Shown: positions 54,934 through 63,895, counted from the stretch's first letter. The stretch is DNA of 64,000 bases from Alphaproteobacteria bacterium (GCA_030427405.1 JAUHXK010000004.1:224788-288787), one strand, 5' to 3'. The notes: generated from the letters alone by a model not told the origin. Program-made: numbers and translations.

Positions 54934-54971
54934 TACCAAAGGGTATTACTTTAATATGATACCAAATGGTA
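54934..54971. promoter_or_regulatory. Two operator copies, TACC-N4-GGTA
   Basis: TACCAAAGGGTA (54934-54945) and TACCAAATGGTA (54960-54971), each within a TGATACCAAA direct repeat, lie 26 bases apart in front of the ArsR gene. This spacing puts both on nearly the same face of the helix. Confidence 0.72.
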
Positions 54972-55003
54972 CTACGTCAACCCCAAGATGGCGCTTGATT
55001 TTT

Positions 55004-55018
55004 GTTCACGAATTGTTC
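55004..55018 (+). promoter_or_regulatory. LexA (SOS) box of mmcB
   Basis: GTTC-ACGAATT-GTTC matches the alphaproteobacterial LexA box GTTC-N7-GTTC exactly and ends 11 bases before the mmcB ATG. Confidence 0.82.
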
Positions 55019-55029
55019 ACATTCTGCCA

Positions 55030-55461
55030 ATGACCTTGGATCTGCAACCCGGACAAAAACTGGCCCGCGGTGTATCGCGGCACCTGCTGACGCATGGGTT
55101 TGTTTCTGTTGAGGAATTTGTTCCGGCCCGCGGATTGCGCGTAGACGTGATGGGGTTGGGACCAAAGGGCGAGCTTTGGGTGGTGGAATGCAAGTCCAGC
55201 CGGGCCGATTTTCAGTCAGACTCGAAATGGCAGGGCTATCTGGAATGGTGCGACCGGTTTTTTTGGGCGGTGGATACGGCGTTTCCAACGGAACTGTTGC
55301 CGCCGGAAACCGGCTTGATCATCGCCGATGCCTATGACGCCGAGATTGTCCGGACCGGTCCTGAAACCAGGGTCGCGCCAGCGCGGCGCAAGAAGATGAT
55401 CCAGAAATTTGCAGTCGATGCCGCGCGCAGACTGCAGGGGTTGCGCGACCCCAGGCTATAG
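55030..55461 (+). CDS. mmcB: MmcB-family DNA repair protein
   Basis: A 143-aa protein from ATG 55030. It shows the PD-(D/E)xK nuclease-like core LRVDVMGLGPKGELWVVECKSS with Asp and the ExK motif, then DFQSDSKWQGYLEWCDRFFWAV. The Caulobacter homologue is SOS-induced and helps survive mitomycin C. A perfect LexA box precedes this copy, so the same regulation is predicted. Confidence 0.92.
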   Translation: MTLDLQPGQKLARGVSRHLLTHGFVSVEEFVPARGLRVDVMGLGPKGELWVVECKSSRADFQSDSKWQGYLEWCDRFFWAVDTAFPTELLPPETGLIIADAYDAEIVRTGPETRVAPARRKKMIQKFAVDAARRLQGLRDPRL

Positions 55462-55465
55462 GATT

Positions 55466-55654
55466 TCAGCCTTTGACAGCACGCGCCGCCTGGGCCGCAG
55501 CCCGGATTTCCTCGGCGATTTCTTCGGCCTCTTCCGGGTCGAAATCCATGGGGATTTCGATGCCCGGCCCTTCGATGTACAACCGTACCATGCCCTGGTC
55601 GGTGGGGCCGATCTGCAGGTTGGCTTCGATATCGCGTTCGGTGTTGATGCCCAT
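55466..55654 (-). CDS. Small DUF6324-type protein
   Basis: A 62-aa acidic protein from ATG 55654, with GGAGG 7 bases upstream. The sequence GINTERDIEANLQIGPTDQG is followed by MVRLYIEGPGIEIPMDFDPEEAEEIAEEI; the C-terminus is a charged helix. It is a conserved small alphaproteobacterial protein without known function. It is convergent with mmcB, 4 bases apart. Confidence 0.72.
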   Translation of the reverse strand: MGINTERDIEANLQIGPTDQGMVRLYIEGPGIEIPMDFDPEEAEEIAEEIRAAAQAARAVKG

Positions 55655-55722
55655 AAATGCCTCCGGGGACTGCGCATTGGTGCTAGCCTGCGATGGCGCG
55701 AGAATCAAGCGGGGTATCAGGG

Positions 55723-56205
55723 ATGGACGACGTCATACTCAGGTCATTTCGCCCCGAGGATACGCCCTGGCTGGTCGAACAACATAAGGTTCTGTACGCC
55801 CGCGACGAAGGGTTCGACGGCAGTTTCGCGATATTGGTCGCGCAGATATTGCAGGATTTCAGCGCCGCGCATGACAAGGGCCGGGAACGTGGCTGGGTTG
55901 CCGAGAGGGCAGGGCGCCCCTTGGGCAGTATTTTCTGTGTCGCGCAGGACGATCAGACCGCCAAATTGCGTCTGTTCCTGCTTTTGCCAGAGGCCCGCGG
56001 CCTGGGGCTGGGCAAGCGGATGCTGACGACCTGCATGGATTTCGCACGGGCCAGCGGATACCGGCAAATGGTGCTGTGGACCCATGAAAGCCACGCTGCG
56101 GCCTGTGCGCTATACCGGGCCTTCGGGTGGCAGCTGACCGCCAGCAAACCTGTGCATTCCTTTGGGGTCGATCTGGTGGAACAAAGCTGGCAAATTTGGC
56201 TTTAA
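55723..56205 (+). CDS. GNAT-family N-acetyltransferase
   Basis: A 160-aa enzyme from ATG 55723 (MDDVILRSFRPEDTPWLVEQH); ATG 55693 is an alternative. The acetyl-CoA loop is LLPEARGLGLGKRML (Q/RxxGxG/A type), preceded by the beta-bulge strand LRLFLLL and followed by VLWTHESHAAACALYRAFGW. The form resembles MarR-fused acetyltransferases that lost the regulator part. The substrate is unknown. Confidence 0.88.
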   Translation: MDDVILRSFRPEDTPWLVEQHKVLYARDEGFDGSFAILVAQILQDFSAAHDKGRERGWVAERAGRPLGSIFCVAQDDQTAKLRLFLLLPEARGLGLGKRMLTTCMDFARASGYRQMVLWTHESHAAACALYRAFGWQLTASKPVHSFGVDLVEQSWQIWL

Positions 56206-56252
56206 TGCCCTTGCAATCCCTGCACGCGTTCGCTACATCGCCCTCCACAAGT

Positions 56253-56329
56253 GCCGCCTTAGCTCAGTTGGTTAGAGCGCTGGATTGTGGATCCAGAGGT
56301 CCCCTGTTCAAGCCAGGGAGGCGGTACCA
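56253..56329 (+). tRNA. tRNA-His (anticodon GTG)
   Basis: Acceptor GCCGCCT / AGGCGGT with a G1-U72 wobble, anticodon loop TTGTGGA between CTGGA and TCCAG, T-arm CCCTG / CAGGG, discriminator A73 and encoded CCA. There is no G-1:C73 pair; base -1 is T. This is the divergent tRNA-His of many alphaproteobacteria. Confidence 0.96.
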
Positions 56330-56409
56330 CTTCCCACCCTGAAAAACGACGTTTTCACCGTCGCAAAACAACTGCGCCATGTTGGGAAACACCGCGCAGT
56401 TGATTGTCG

Positions 56410-58596
56410 TCAGGCGAATGTCACGCCGTTTTCGGACATTGGCAGGCTTGTCACCTGCAGGCCCGACAGCGACCCGATTGCGTTTGCCAGTGCGGGCGCC
56501 GATGGCGGCGTGCCGGGTTCGCCCACGCCGGTTGGTGCTTCGGCGGATGGGACGATATGGACGTCGATCTGTGCAATATCGCCGATCCGAAGCGGCTCGT
56601 AGTCAGGAAAGTTGTACTGGTCCACGGCACCACCGGTCAGCGTGATCTGGTCGCGCATGACATGCCCGATGCCATATCCGATACCGCCTTCCATCTGGGC
56701 GCGTACGACGTCCGGGTTGACGGCGATGCCGCAATCCACGGCACATGTCACCTTGTGGATGCGCAGCCCGGATTCGGGGTCGCCGGACACTTCGACCACC
56801 TCGGCGACGTAGGAACCAAACGACTTGTGGACAGCGACACCCTGGGCGTGACCTGCGGGGACATCCCCCCAACCGGCCTTTTCGGCTGCCAGCTTCAGGA
56901 CCTGTGCCTTGCGGTTCTGATCCGGGTCAGAGCTGTCGGCCAGATACGCCAGCCGGAACGCCACGGGGTCCTGACCGGCGGCCCTGGCCGCCAGATCCAT
57001 CATGGTTTCCATGACATAGGCCGTGTGCGTATGCCCGACTGATCGCCACCACAGCACGGTTGTCGCCTTGGGCGTGTCGGTCAGCCCCAGCGCCATACCC
57101 GGTATCTGATAGGGGCTGTCGGCAATGCCTTCTATGGACGAGTGATCAACCCCGTCGTGAACGGCAAAGCTTTCGAAGGCGGTGCCTTTCATGATTGATT
57201 GACCTGCAACCTGGTGGTGCCATCCGACAATGGCGCCCTGGGCATCCAACCCTACCCGAACCTTGTGGCCAAAGGCCGGACGATAATAACCGCTGCGCAT
57301 ATCGTCTTCGCGGGTCCAGACCAGCTTGACCGGGCGGGACCGGTCCGTGACGGCAAAGGCAAGGGCGGCTTCGACCTGGTAATCTGCGTCAGGCGTTGCA
57401 CGGCGCCCGAAGGAACCGCCTGCCAGCATGGTGTTGATCCGTATTTTCTCGGGCGGCAGGCCAAAGATCTGCTGATAGGCAAGATGCGGGCCGGTAGGCA
57501 TCTGGCAACCATCATGCAACACGATCTCGCCTGCCTCGGTCTGTTCAATCGTACAGTTCAAGGGCTCCATCGGGGCGTGGGCCAGAAGCGGAAAGTAGAA
57601 TGTCCGCTCGATGACCGTTTCTGCACCGTCAATTGCCGCAGTCACGGCGGCCGCGTCGGCCTTGTTCACGTTGTATTCCGGCTCGGCATCCAGGGCGGCC
57701 ATGATTTCCGCCTGGATCTGGTCGGAATCCCGCGCCTCGGCAGCGGACAGGTCCCATTCGACCTCGATCGCATCCCGCGCCTGTATGGCGGCCCAGGTGT
57801 TTTCGGCAAAAACGGCGACGCCAGCCTTGTTGGGCAGGATCGCCGCGCTGACAAATCCTTTGATGTCGCGGGATGCGCTGTCATCCATCCCCGTGACCGT
57901 TGCGCCCCGCGATTCCGGGCGCTTGATCATGGCCACCATCTGATTGGGCAGGTGCAGATCCATTGCATAGATCGCCTGTCCGTTTCCCTTGATGGCCGAA
58001 TCCTTGCGCCGAACCGTCTCGTTTCCGATCAGGCGGAATTCGGACGGATCTTTCAGCCGCGGCTCTGCGGGGGCTTCCAACTGTGCGGCCGCAGCGACAA
58101 ATTCCGCAATCGGCGCCGACCGGTCGCCTGCTTGGACTATGCCTTCTTCGATTGCAACGGTGGACGGATCAACGCCCCAGGATTGCGCGGCGGCGGAAAT
58201 CAGCATTTCGCGCGCGGCGGCCCCGGCCTGGCGGTATTGCAGCCAGGAATTTGCCATCGCAGTCGACCCGCCTGTGCCCTGAAACGGGCCAAAGAACAGG
58301 TTGTTATAGACTTGCGGGTCTGACGGCGCGAACGCGTATTCGATCTGGTCCATGCGCAGGCCGATTTCCTCGGCAATCAGCGTCGGCAGCCCGGTTGCCG
58401 GGCCCTGGCCTTTTTCAAAGTGTTTGACGATGGCCGTTACCGTGCCATCGGCGTCGATGCGGACAAACGGGTTGAGCTGGGCAGAGTCGGCCCCGGCCGC
58501 AGCAAGGGCACCGTCGCCCCGCATGCCGACAAGAAGCACGGCGCCGGTTGCTGCGGCGCCTTTCAGGAATCCACGGCGAGAAGTGTTGATGGTCAT
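56410..58596 (-). CDS. Molybdenum hydroxylase large subunit, isoquinoline-1-oxidoreductase beta type
   Basis: A 728-aa molybdopterin-binding subunit with a Tat signal (SRRGFLKG at residues 6-13), so it acts in the periplasm. Motifs: FEKGQGPATGLPTLIAEEIG, GTGGSTAMANSW, HAPMEPLNCT, CAVDCGIAVNPDVV and near the C-terminus GVGEPGTPP, whose Glu is the expected catalytic base. It oxidises N-heterocycles or aldehydes; the true substrate is unknown. Its start lies 3 bases after the stop of the small-subunit gene. Confidence 0.9.
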   Translation of the reverse strand: MTINTSRRGFLKGAAATGAVLLVGMRGDGALAAAGADSAQLNPFVRIDADGTVTAIVKHFEKGQGPATGLPTLIAEEIGLRMDQIEYAFAPSDPQVYNNLFFGPFQGTGGSTAMANSWLQYRQAGAAAREMLISAAAQSWGVDPSTVAIEEGIVQAGDRSAPIAEFVAAAAQLEAPAEPRLKDPSEFRLIGNETVRRKDSAIKGNGQAIYAMDLHLPNQMVAMIKRPESRGATVTGMDDSASRDIKGFVSAAILPNKAGVAVFAENTWAAIQARDAIEVEWDLSAAEARDSDQIQAEIMAALDAEPEYNVNKADAAAVTAAIDGAETVIERTFYFPLLAHAPMEPLNCTIEQTEAGEIVLHDGCQMPTGPHLAYQQIFGLPPEKIRINTMLAGGSFGRRATPDADYQVEAALAFAVTDRSRPVKLVWTREDDMRSGYYRPAFGHKVRVGLDAQGAIVGWHHQVAGQSIMKGTAFESFAVHDGVDHSSIEGIADSPYQIPGMALGLTDTPKATTVLWWRSVGHTHTAYVMETMMDLAARAAGQDPVAFRLAYLADSSDPDQNRKAQVLKLAAEKAGWGDVPAGHAQGVAVHKSFGSYVAEVVEVSGDPESGLRIHKVTCAVDCGIAVNPDVVRAQMEGGIGYGIGHVMRDQITLTGGAVDQYNFPDYEPLRIGDIAQIDVHIVPSAEAPTGVGEPGTPPSAPALANAIGSLSGLQVTSLPMSENGVTFA

Positions 58597-58599
58597 GGG

Positions 58600-59064
58600 T
58601 CAGGCCTCCAGGATGTCGGACGCGCGCTGAATACCGGCGCGGATGCGTTGATAGGTGGCGCAACGGCAGGCATTGCCGGACATGTAGTCGTCGATTTCCT
58701 GCGCCGACGGCTTGGGATTTTCAGACAAAAGACCGACCGCGGACATCACCTGCCCGGACTGGCAATACCCGCATTGGACCACGTCCAGTTCAACCCAGGC
58801 CTGTTGTACGGCGGCGCCGATCTTGTCGCTGCCGATGGCTTCGATCGTTGTGATCTCGGCATCGGCGACATCTTCGATATAGGTTTGGCACGCGCGTACC
58901 GGTTCACCGTCCATATGAACGGTGCAGGCGCCGCAGGACGCGACACCGCATCCGAATTTGGTCCCTGTCAGCTTGAGTTCATCGCGAATGACCCACAGCA
59001 GGGGCGTGCCCGGTTCGGCATCGACCGTGTGGGTCTTGCCATTCAGTTTCAATGTCATGGCCAT
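58600..59064 (-). CDS. Molybdenum hydroxylase 2Fe-2S subunit, isoquinoline-1-oxidoreductase alpha type
   Basis: A 154-aa subunit from ATG 59064, with AGGAGA 10 bases upstream. The plant-type 2Fe-2S domain has GTKFGCGVASCGAC then VRAC; the second 2Fe-2S cluster has QCGYCQSGQ and CRC. It carries electrons from the molybdenum subunit. No cytochrome subunit gene follows. Two palindromes upstream indicate control by the divergent TetR protein. Confidence 0.93.
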   Translation of the reverse strand: MAMTLKLNGKTHTVDAEPGTPLLWVIRDELKLTGTKFGCGVASCGACTVHMDGEPVRACQTYIEDVADAEITTIEAIGSDKIGAAVQQAWVELDVVQCGYCQSGQVMSAVGLLSENPKPSAQEIDDYMSGNACRCATYQRIRAGIQRASDILEA

Positions 59065-59100
59065 GTGGGGGCTCTCCTGTTCGGCTGGTTTCCGAAATTG

Positions 59101-59157
59101 GTAAACTGGCGCGTTTACAATAGCGTGATTCCTTCGGATGTAAACTGGTGCGTTTAC
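59101..59157. promoter_or_regulatory. Two TetR-type operators, GTAAAC-N6-GTTTAC
   Basis: GTAAACTGGCGCGTTTAC (59101-59118) and GTAAACTGGTGCGTTTAC (59140-59157) differ by one base and are 39 bases apart. They lie between the divergent hydroxylase and TetR genes. Confidence 0.85.
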
Positions 59158-59203
59158 CGCTGGATTTGACCGCAGACAAACTTCGCGTCTATAGGTGGAA
59201 ACC

Positions 59204-59821
59204 ATGAATGAATGCAGCGCACCGAATGCGTCCAAGCGGGCGCAGATCATCGATGCAGCCGTGGCCGAGTTTCAGGAAAGAGGCTTTGCCGCAGGCAGCA
59301 TGGATCGCATTTCCGCGCGCGCGCAGGTGTCCAAGCGGACGCTGTACAAGTACTTTGAAAGCAAGGAAAACCTTTTCCGCTCGATCGTTCTGGAACTGTC
59401 CAGCCGCTTCTCCGAGGTCCACGAGATGCGCTATCACAAGGGGCGGGATATTCGCGAGCAGCTAACCGAGCTGGCCTGGGCCGAGGGGCGGATTTTGATG
59501 TCCCCGGACGTGATTGCCATGTCGCGCATGATCATCAGCGAATCCTTGCGCAACCCCGACCTGGCCGCGACTGCGCAGGGCAAGCTGGACAAGACCTCGA
59601 TATTCGTCGCCATTCTGAAACAGGCCCATGATGACGGGCAGCTGCTTATCAGCGACCCGGAACAAGCGGGCAAAGAGTTCATTGGCCTGATCAAGGCCCG
59701 TGCCTTTTGGCCCATGCTGTTTACTGGCGATGTCCTGAGCCAGGAAGAAATGGCCGACACGATCGAAAGCAGCGTCCGGATGATGCTCAGCCGGTACGGC
59801 CTACCAGCAACGCCGGAGTAG
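59204..59821 (+). CDS. TetR-family regulator of the molybdenum hydroxylase
   Basis: A 205-aa regulator from ATG 59204 (AGGTGG 7 bases upstream). The helix-turn-helix is FAAGSMDRISARAQVSKRTLYKYFESKENL (about residues 26-55). The C-terminal domain is of the common TetR_C type that binds aromatic or drug-like molecules. The divergent layout with two palindromes suggests repression of both genes, relieved by the hydroxylase substrate. Confidence 0.9.
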   Translation: MNECSAPNASKRAQIIDAAVAEFQERGFAAGSMDRISARAQVSKRTLYKYFESKENLFRSIVLELSSRFSEVHEMRYHKGRDIREQLTELAWAEGRILMSPDVIAMSRMIISESLRNPDLAATAQGKLDKTSIFVAILKQAHDDGQLLISDPEQAGKEFIGLIKARAFWPMLFTGDVLSQEEMADTIESSVRMMLSRYGLPATPE

Positions 59822-59967
59822 CGGCAGCGCGCAGGTTCTGGTGGCCGCGTTCAGGTGTAGCTTTGCACCAGTATCGCACCGGATTGTCGTTTTGGGCATT
59901 TCGGTCCTCGCCCAGCCTGCCGCCGTTGTGTAAAAAGAAGTCCGAGGAAACGCGGGAACAGGCATAA

Positions 59968-60951
59968 ATGTCTCAATCCATTACCATATTCACGACCATG
60001 AAAAACGAAGGCCCTTATATGCTGGAATGGGTGGCCTATCATCGGTCGCTGGGGGTGGATCACTTTGTAATTTTTACCAATGACTGCGATGACGGGACCG
60101 ACGACATGGCCCGGCGGTTGCAGCAGTTGGGGATTGCGACGCATGTTTCGAACGAGGTCAAAGAGGGTGGCAACCCGCAACACCGGATGTTGCGGCGCGC
60201 CCGGCGCGAACCTCGGGTTCAGGATGCCGACTGGCTGATGTGTCTGGACGTGGATGAATTCTGGAACATCCGCTGTGGCGACAACAGCTTTGACGCCCTG
60301 ATCGAAGCCGTGGAAGAGCGCGCAGGTCAGCCCGTAGACGCGATTTCCTTTGCCTGGAGGTTGTTCGGAAGCTCTGGGAACATCAGCTTTGAAGACCGCC
60401 CGGTTACCCAAGCGTTTTCGATGGCCGACCGCGAATTCCCTTACCATTCGGGGCGCGCTTACGGGTTGAAGACCCTGTTTCGCAACAATGGCAAGTTCAC
60501 CCGTTTCGGCCCGCACCGGCCCAAAGGTATCGAAGAGGGCAAAGAACAAGAAATTGCGTGGTCCGACGCGGGTGGAAAGCTGTTTCCGGCCGAAAAGGTC
60601 GGTTGGCGCGCCTGGCAGGGTTTCGACCACGAATTCGGGCGGTTGCACCACTACTCGGTCCGGTCGCTGGACGGGTTCCTGGTCAAACGCGACCGGGGCC
60701 GGACAAACCACATTCGCGTGGATCAGGGGCAGTCCTATTGGAAGGACATGAACGCCAACAAGCAGACCGACCAGTCCATTCTGCCCGCGGCAGAGCGCGC
60801 GATGCCGATCCTGGCAGAGCTGAAATCCGATGACGAGCTTGCCCGATTGCACGCCCAGGCCTGCGACTGGCACCGCGCAAAGATCGCCGAGATCAAGTTG
60901 CGTCCCGACTGGGTGGATTTCCGGGCCTGGCTGGCCGACAATCTCGTTTGA
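59968..60951 (+). CDS. Glycosyltransferase family 2-like protein
   Basis: A 327-aa protein starting MSQSITIFTTMKNEGPYMLEWVAYHRSLGVDHFVIF: the GT-A fold entry with the NEGPYMLEW motif of the Glyco_tranf_2_4 group. The DxD-like metal site is CLDVDEFW (near residue 92). It has no membrane span. It would add a sugar to an extracellular glycan or protein. It opens a closely spaced plus-strand gene set that runs beyond the window. Confidence 0.85.
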   Translation: MSQSITIFTTMKNEGPYMLEWVAYHRSLGVDHFVIFTNDCDDGTDDMARRLQQLGIATHVSNEVKEGGNPQHRMLRRARREPRVQDADWLMCLDVDEFWNIRCGDNSFDALIEAVEERAGQPVDAISFAWRLFGSSGNISFEDRPVTQAFSMADREFPYHSGRAYGLKTLFRNNGKFTRFGPHRPKGIEEGKEQEIAWSDAGGKLFPAEKVGWRAWQGFDHEFGRLHHYSVRSLDGFLVKRDRGRTNHIRVDQGQSYWKDMNANKQTDQSILPAAERAMPILAELKSDDELARLHAQACDWHRAKIAEIKLRPDWVDFRAWLADNLV

Positions 60952-60956
60952 TCGCC

Positions 60957-61904
60957 ATGGCTGCTGACCTGAGCAAGGACCAGTTGAAACCGGATCACCC
61001 CGATCGCAAAACCGGGTACGAGCGGATTCTGACGGACCCCGCGCCGCCGTGGTTTGTCGAATTATATCCCGGAGGCACCGGAACGGGGTTCCTGCAAAAA
61101 CTCGAACGTCATGCAATCCTGTTTCACCAGCGGTCCGCGTCGAAACTGGTTGTCAGCTTTGACAATATTGGAAACGTCAACGACCTGTCCTTTGCGCGGG
61201 AACCCTGGGGATGGAAGTTTTTCCGGGACGAAGGGTGGTCGCACCTGGGTGTATTGGCCCGGACCAAAGCCTGGTTCAGGGACCCCGAGATCATCACCTA
61301 TCTGCAGGACAAGGCGGACGAGGGATTTTTTGACAGGTTTGACCAGGTCGTGTTTGCCGGGGCCTCGATGGGAGGGTTCGGGGCGCTGACATTTTCCGGT
61401 CTGGTGCCGGGGGCGACAGTCGTTGCCTTCAACCCGCAGACCACACTGGATGAACGCCTGGTTCCCTGGGAAACCCGCTATGGGTTCGGCCGCGTGCAGG
61501 ATTGGGACCTGCCACTTGGCGATGCGGCGGAAACGATTGCCACGGCGGGCCGGGTCTATGTTCTTTATGACCCATTCTTTGATCTGGATCGTCAACATGC
61601 CAACCGGTTGCAGGGGGACAATGTCGTCTTGCTCAAGACGTGGTTTTCCAACCATTTTGCCGCGCCGATGCTGCGCAAGCTGGACATGCTGAAACCGGTC
61701 ATGCTGGGCGCGATGGATGGGTCGCTGTGCGAGGCCGACTATTACCGCATGCTGCGCGTTCGGCGCCGCTTGCCGTGGTATATTCGTGGTATCGAATCCG
61801 TCTGCGGTGAACGGCACCCCAAGCTTGCCCGCCTTGCCCGGCAGCGGTTTCGGGCCCTGCGGCGGCAGCAGGCCGAGGCGGATGCCGCCAGCGAGGCGCA
61901 ATGA
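60957..61904 (+). CDS. Alpha/beta-hydrolase-like protein of glycan cluster
   Basis: A 315-aa protein from ATG 60957. The nucleophile elbow is GASMGGFGAL with Ser137; a possible Asp is in VLYDPFFDLD (205-209) and a His in FSNHFAAPML (233), giving a plausible hydrolase triad. The C-terminus is basic and helical. No signal peptide. It might trim or transfer acyl groups on a glycan, or act as a sugar esterase; this is inferred from fold and neighbours. It overlaps the next gene by 4 bases. Confidence 0.65.
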   Translation: MAADLSKDQLKPDHPDRKTGYERILTDPAPPWFVELYPGGTGTGFLQKLERHAILFHQRSASKLVVSFDNIGNVNDLSFAREPWGWKFFRDEGWSHLGVLARTKAWFRDPEIITYLQDKADEGFFDRFDQVVFAGASMGGFGALTFSGLVPGATVVAFNPQTTLDERLVPWETRYGFGRVQDWDLPLGDAAETIATAGRVYVLYDPFFDLDRQHANRLQGDNVVLLKTWFSNHFAAPMLRKLDMLKPVMLGAMDGSLCEADYYRMLRVRRRLPWYIRGIESVCGERHPKLARLARQRFRALRRQQAEADAASEAQ

Positions 61905-63895
61905 CCCGGGCCAAGGGCGTCTTTATCGGTCAGCGCAAGGACAGGATGGGTGCGCGCCTGTTGATGATGCTGACCTGCATTCGCCTGGCCAGGGATTTCG
62001 ACACGGATTACAAGGTGAACTGGTTCCCTCAGGGCGCGGATGCCCCGGAACTGGACACCCCGAACGAGCTGTTTTCTGACGACTGGATGGCGGCGCATTT
62101 TCTGGATGGTCCCAGCTTTGAACAGCTTAGCCGCACGGCCCTGCCGATCTGGAAATTCCAGGGCGATGCGTCTGCCGACCGCCTGGCCAGACACCTGGCC
62201 GCGGGGCGTTCGGTACTGGTCGAAGAAGGGTTCGAGGTTCTGGCCTTCCCTTGGGAAGACATCGAAGCCATCCGTCCGCGTTACCGCGCATTCATTCACG
62301 AGATCGGCTTTACCGATGAGTTGAAGGAAATCATGGAGCGCGCCGACGCCCGGCTGAGCGGGCAGGGCATTTCCGCCTATCACATTCGCCGCGGCGACAT
62401 CCTGAACGGGCTGCCGTGGAAACACACGACTTGGCCCGCCAAGATCGAACCCGAAGAGATGTACGAAGCCCATCTTGCAAAAGCGGGTGGCGACAAGGCC
62501 ATCATGTTTTCTGACCAGCCCGAATTGATTGCGCGGTTCCGGCGCAAATTCCCGGGGCTGATGCAGATGTCGGATATTGCGGACCTGTCCGGGCTGAGCC
62601 GGGCCAAGCGCGATTTTCTTGAGTTGTACACCATGTCACGCGCGGATCAGGTTATCGCCCCGTTCATCTCGGCGTTTTCCATGGCGGCGGCCCGGATCTC
62701 GGGGCAGCAACGCAAGGTATTTCGCGATGTTCTGACGCCGGATGAAATTTTGGCCGCAAACGAGCGCGTCATCGCGCGGGTGGAACAGGGCCCAGAGGCC
62801 TTTCTCAACACCTCAGAAGCCGCGCATATCTATGCCAAGGCCGCCCAATACCTGTGCGCGCAGGATCGTTGCACCGAGGCGTATGAGCTTGCTCAGCCTA
62901 TACTGGATGCCGGGGCCGACAACGCGTTCCTGCCGCTGTTGCAGGCGTTGAACGGGTTCTACCTCGGCAAGTGGAAAGAAAGCGAAGCACTGGCGCAGAA
63001 GGGGCTGGAAACGGCCCAGCTCTGGCCGGAAGATCACGCTGTACTATGCGCATTGCGGGCCGCCATTCTGGGCGCGCAGAAAAAGCGCTGGGCGGCTGGT
63101 TTGCAATTCGCAAAAGCGTTTTGGTCCAAACCCTTGCGGCCCGATGTTATCGTGTTCGGTTCGCGAATGCTGTATCGGGATCAACTGCCGTTCCGGCTGT
63201 TTCCACCGACGGATTGGTCGTTGCAGAAGGCGGTGCGCCAACGCCGTTTTGCACCGTTCAACAACCTGTACCTTGTTCAGCACAAGGTCATCGCCCGCCA
63301 GCCGTGCAATTTTGATCTGTTCCTTCTGGATTGGTCGGATCTCGCGATGGATCAGCGGGCCCGGCGGTTGCTGGCCAACCGCGCGCGGCTTGAAGCGCTG
63401 CAGACCGGGTTGGCAAACGTGCCGGACATTCCGCCCGAGGACCCGCGCATGCAAAGCGTCGGCTCGATCCTTCGGTTGCACTTGGGGCAGGTGTCTTTGC
63501 CCCAGACCCTGGATACGGCCCGAGCCGTCGTCGCGACCTGTCCCGACAACCCGCTGTATCACAAACGTCTGGCCGAGCTTTACGAGGCGGATGGCGACGG
63601 CGGGCGGGCACGCCGGGCAATGGCCGACGCCCTGGCCTGCGACCCTGAAAACCCGTTCATCATGTTTGCCACCGGTCGTTTGCTGGAACGGTTGGGGGCC
63701 ACGGGGCAGGGCGAGAAACAGATATTGCAGGCAGCCGACCTGGACGAGGCATCAGCCGCAATTCAGGGGGCGGCGGGGCAAATTCACCTGCGGCGCGGCA
63801 ACAAGGACCAGGCCCAACACTATCTGAAACGTGCGCGTGATCTGTGCCCGACATACAAGCGGTTTTCCAACCAGTTGAAACGGACCGAGCGATGA
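61901..63895 (+). CDS. HxRRGD glycosyltransferase-like protein with helical-repeat tail
   Basis: A 664-aa protein. Residues 1-290 resemble fucosyltransferase-type enzymes: KDRMGARLLMMLTCIRLARDF at the N-terminus, AYHIRRGDIL with the HxRRGD GDP-sugar motif at 161-166, AIMFSDQPELIARFRRKFP, then a MSRADQVIAPFISAFSMAAARIS block. Residues 305-664 are repeated helix pairs of TPR form (for example AAQYLCAQDRCTEAYELAQPIL and GQIHLRRGNKDQAQHYLKRA). Substrate and acceptor are unknown. Confidence 0.72.
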   Translation: MTRAKGVFIGQRKDRMGARLLMMLTCIRLARDFDTDYKVNWFPQGADAPELDTPNELFSDDWMAAHFLDGPSFEQLSRTALPIWKFQGDASADRLARHLAAGRSVLVEEGFEVLAFPWEDIEAIRPRYRAFIHEIGFTDELKEIMERADARLSGQGISAYHIRRGDILNGLPWKHTTWPAKIEPEEMYEAHLAKAGGDKAIMFSDQPELIARFRRKFPGLMQMSDIADLSGLSRAKRDFLELYTMSRADQVIAPFISAFSMAAARISGQQRKVFRDVLTPDEILAANERVIARVEQGPEAFLNTSEAAHIYAKAAQYLCAQDRCTEAYELAQPILDAGADNAFLPLLQALNGFYLGKWKESEALAQKGLETAQLWPEDHAVLCALRAAILGAQKKRWAAGLQFAKAFWSKPLRPDVIVFGSRMLYRDQLPFRLFPPTDWSLQKAVRQRRFAPFNNLYLVQHKVIARQPCNFDLFLLDWSDLAMDQRARRLLANRARLEALQTGLANVPDIPPEDPRMQSVGSILRLHLGQVSLPQTLDTARAVVATCPDNPLYHKRLAELYEADGDGGRARRAMADALACDPENPFIMFATGRLLERLGATGQGEKQILQAADLDEASAAIQGAAGQIHLRRGNKDQAQHYLKRARDLCPTYKRFSNQLKRTER

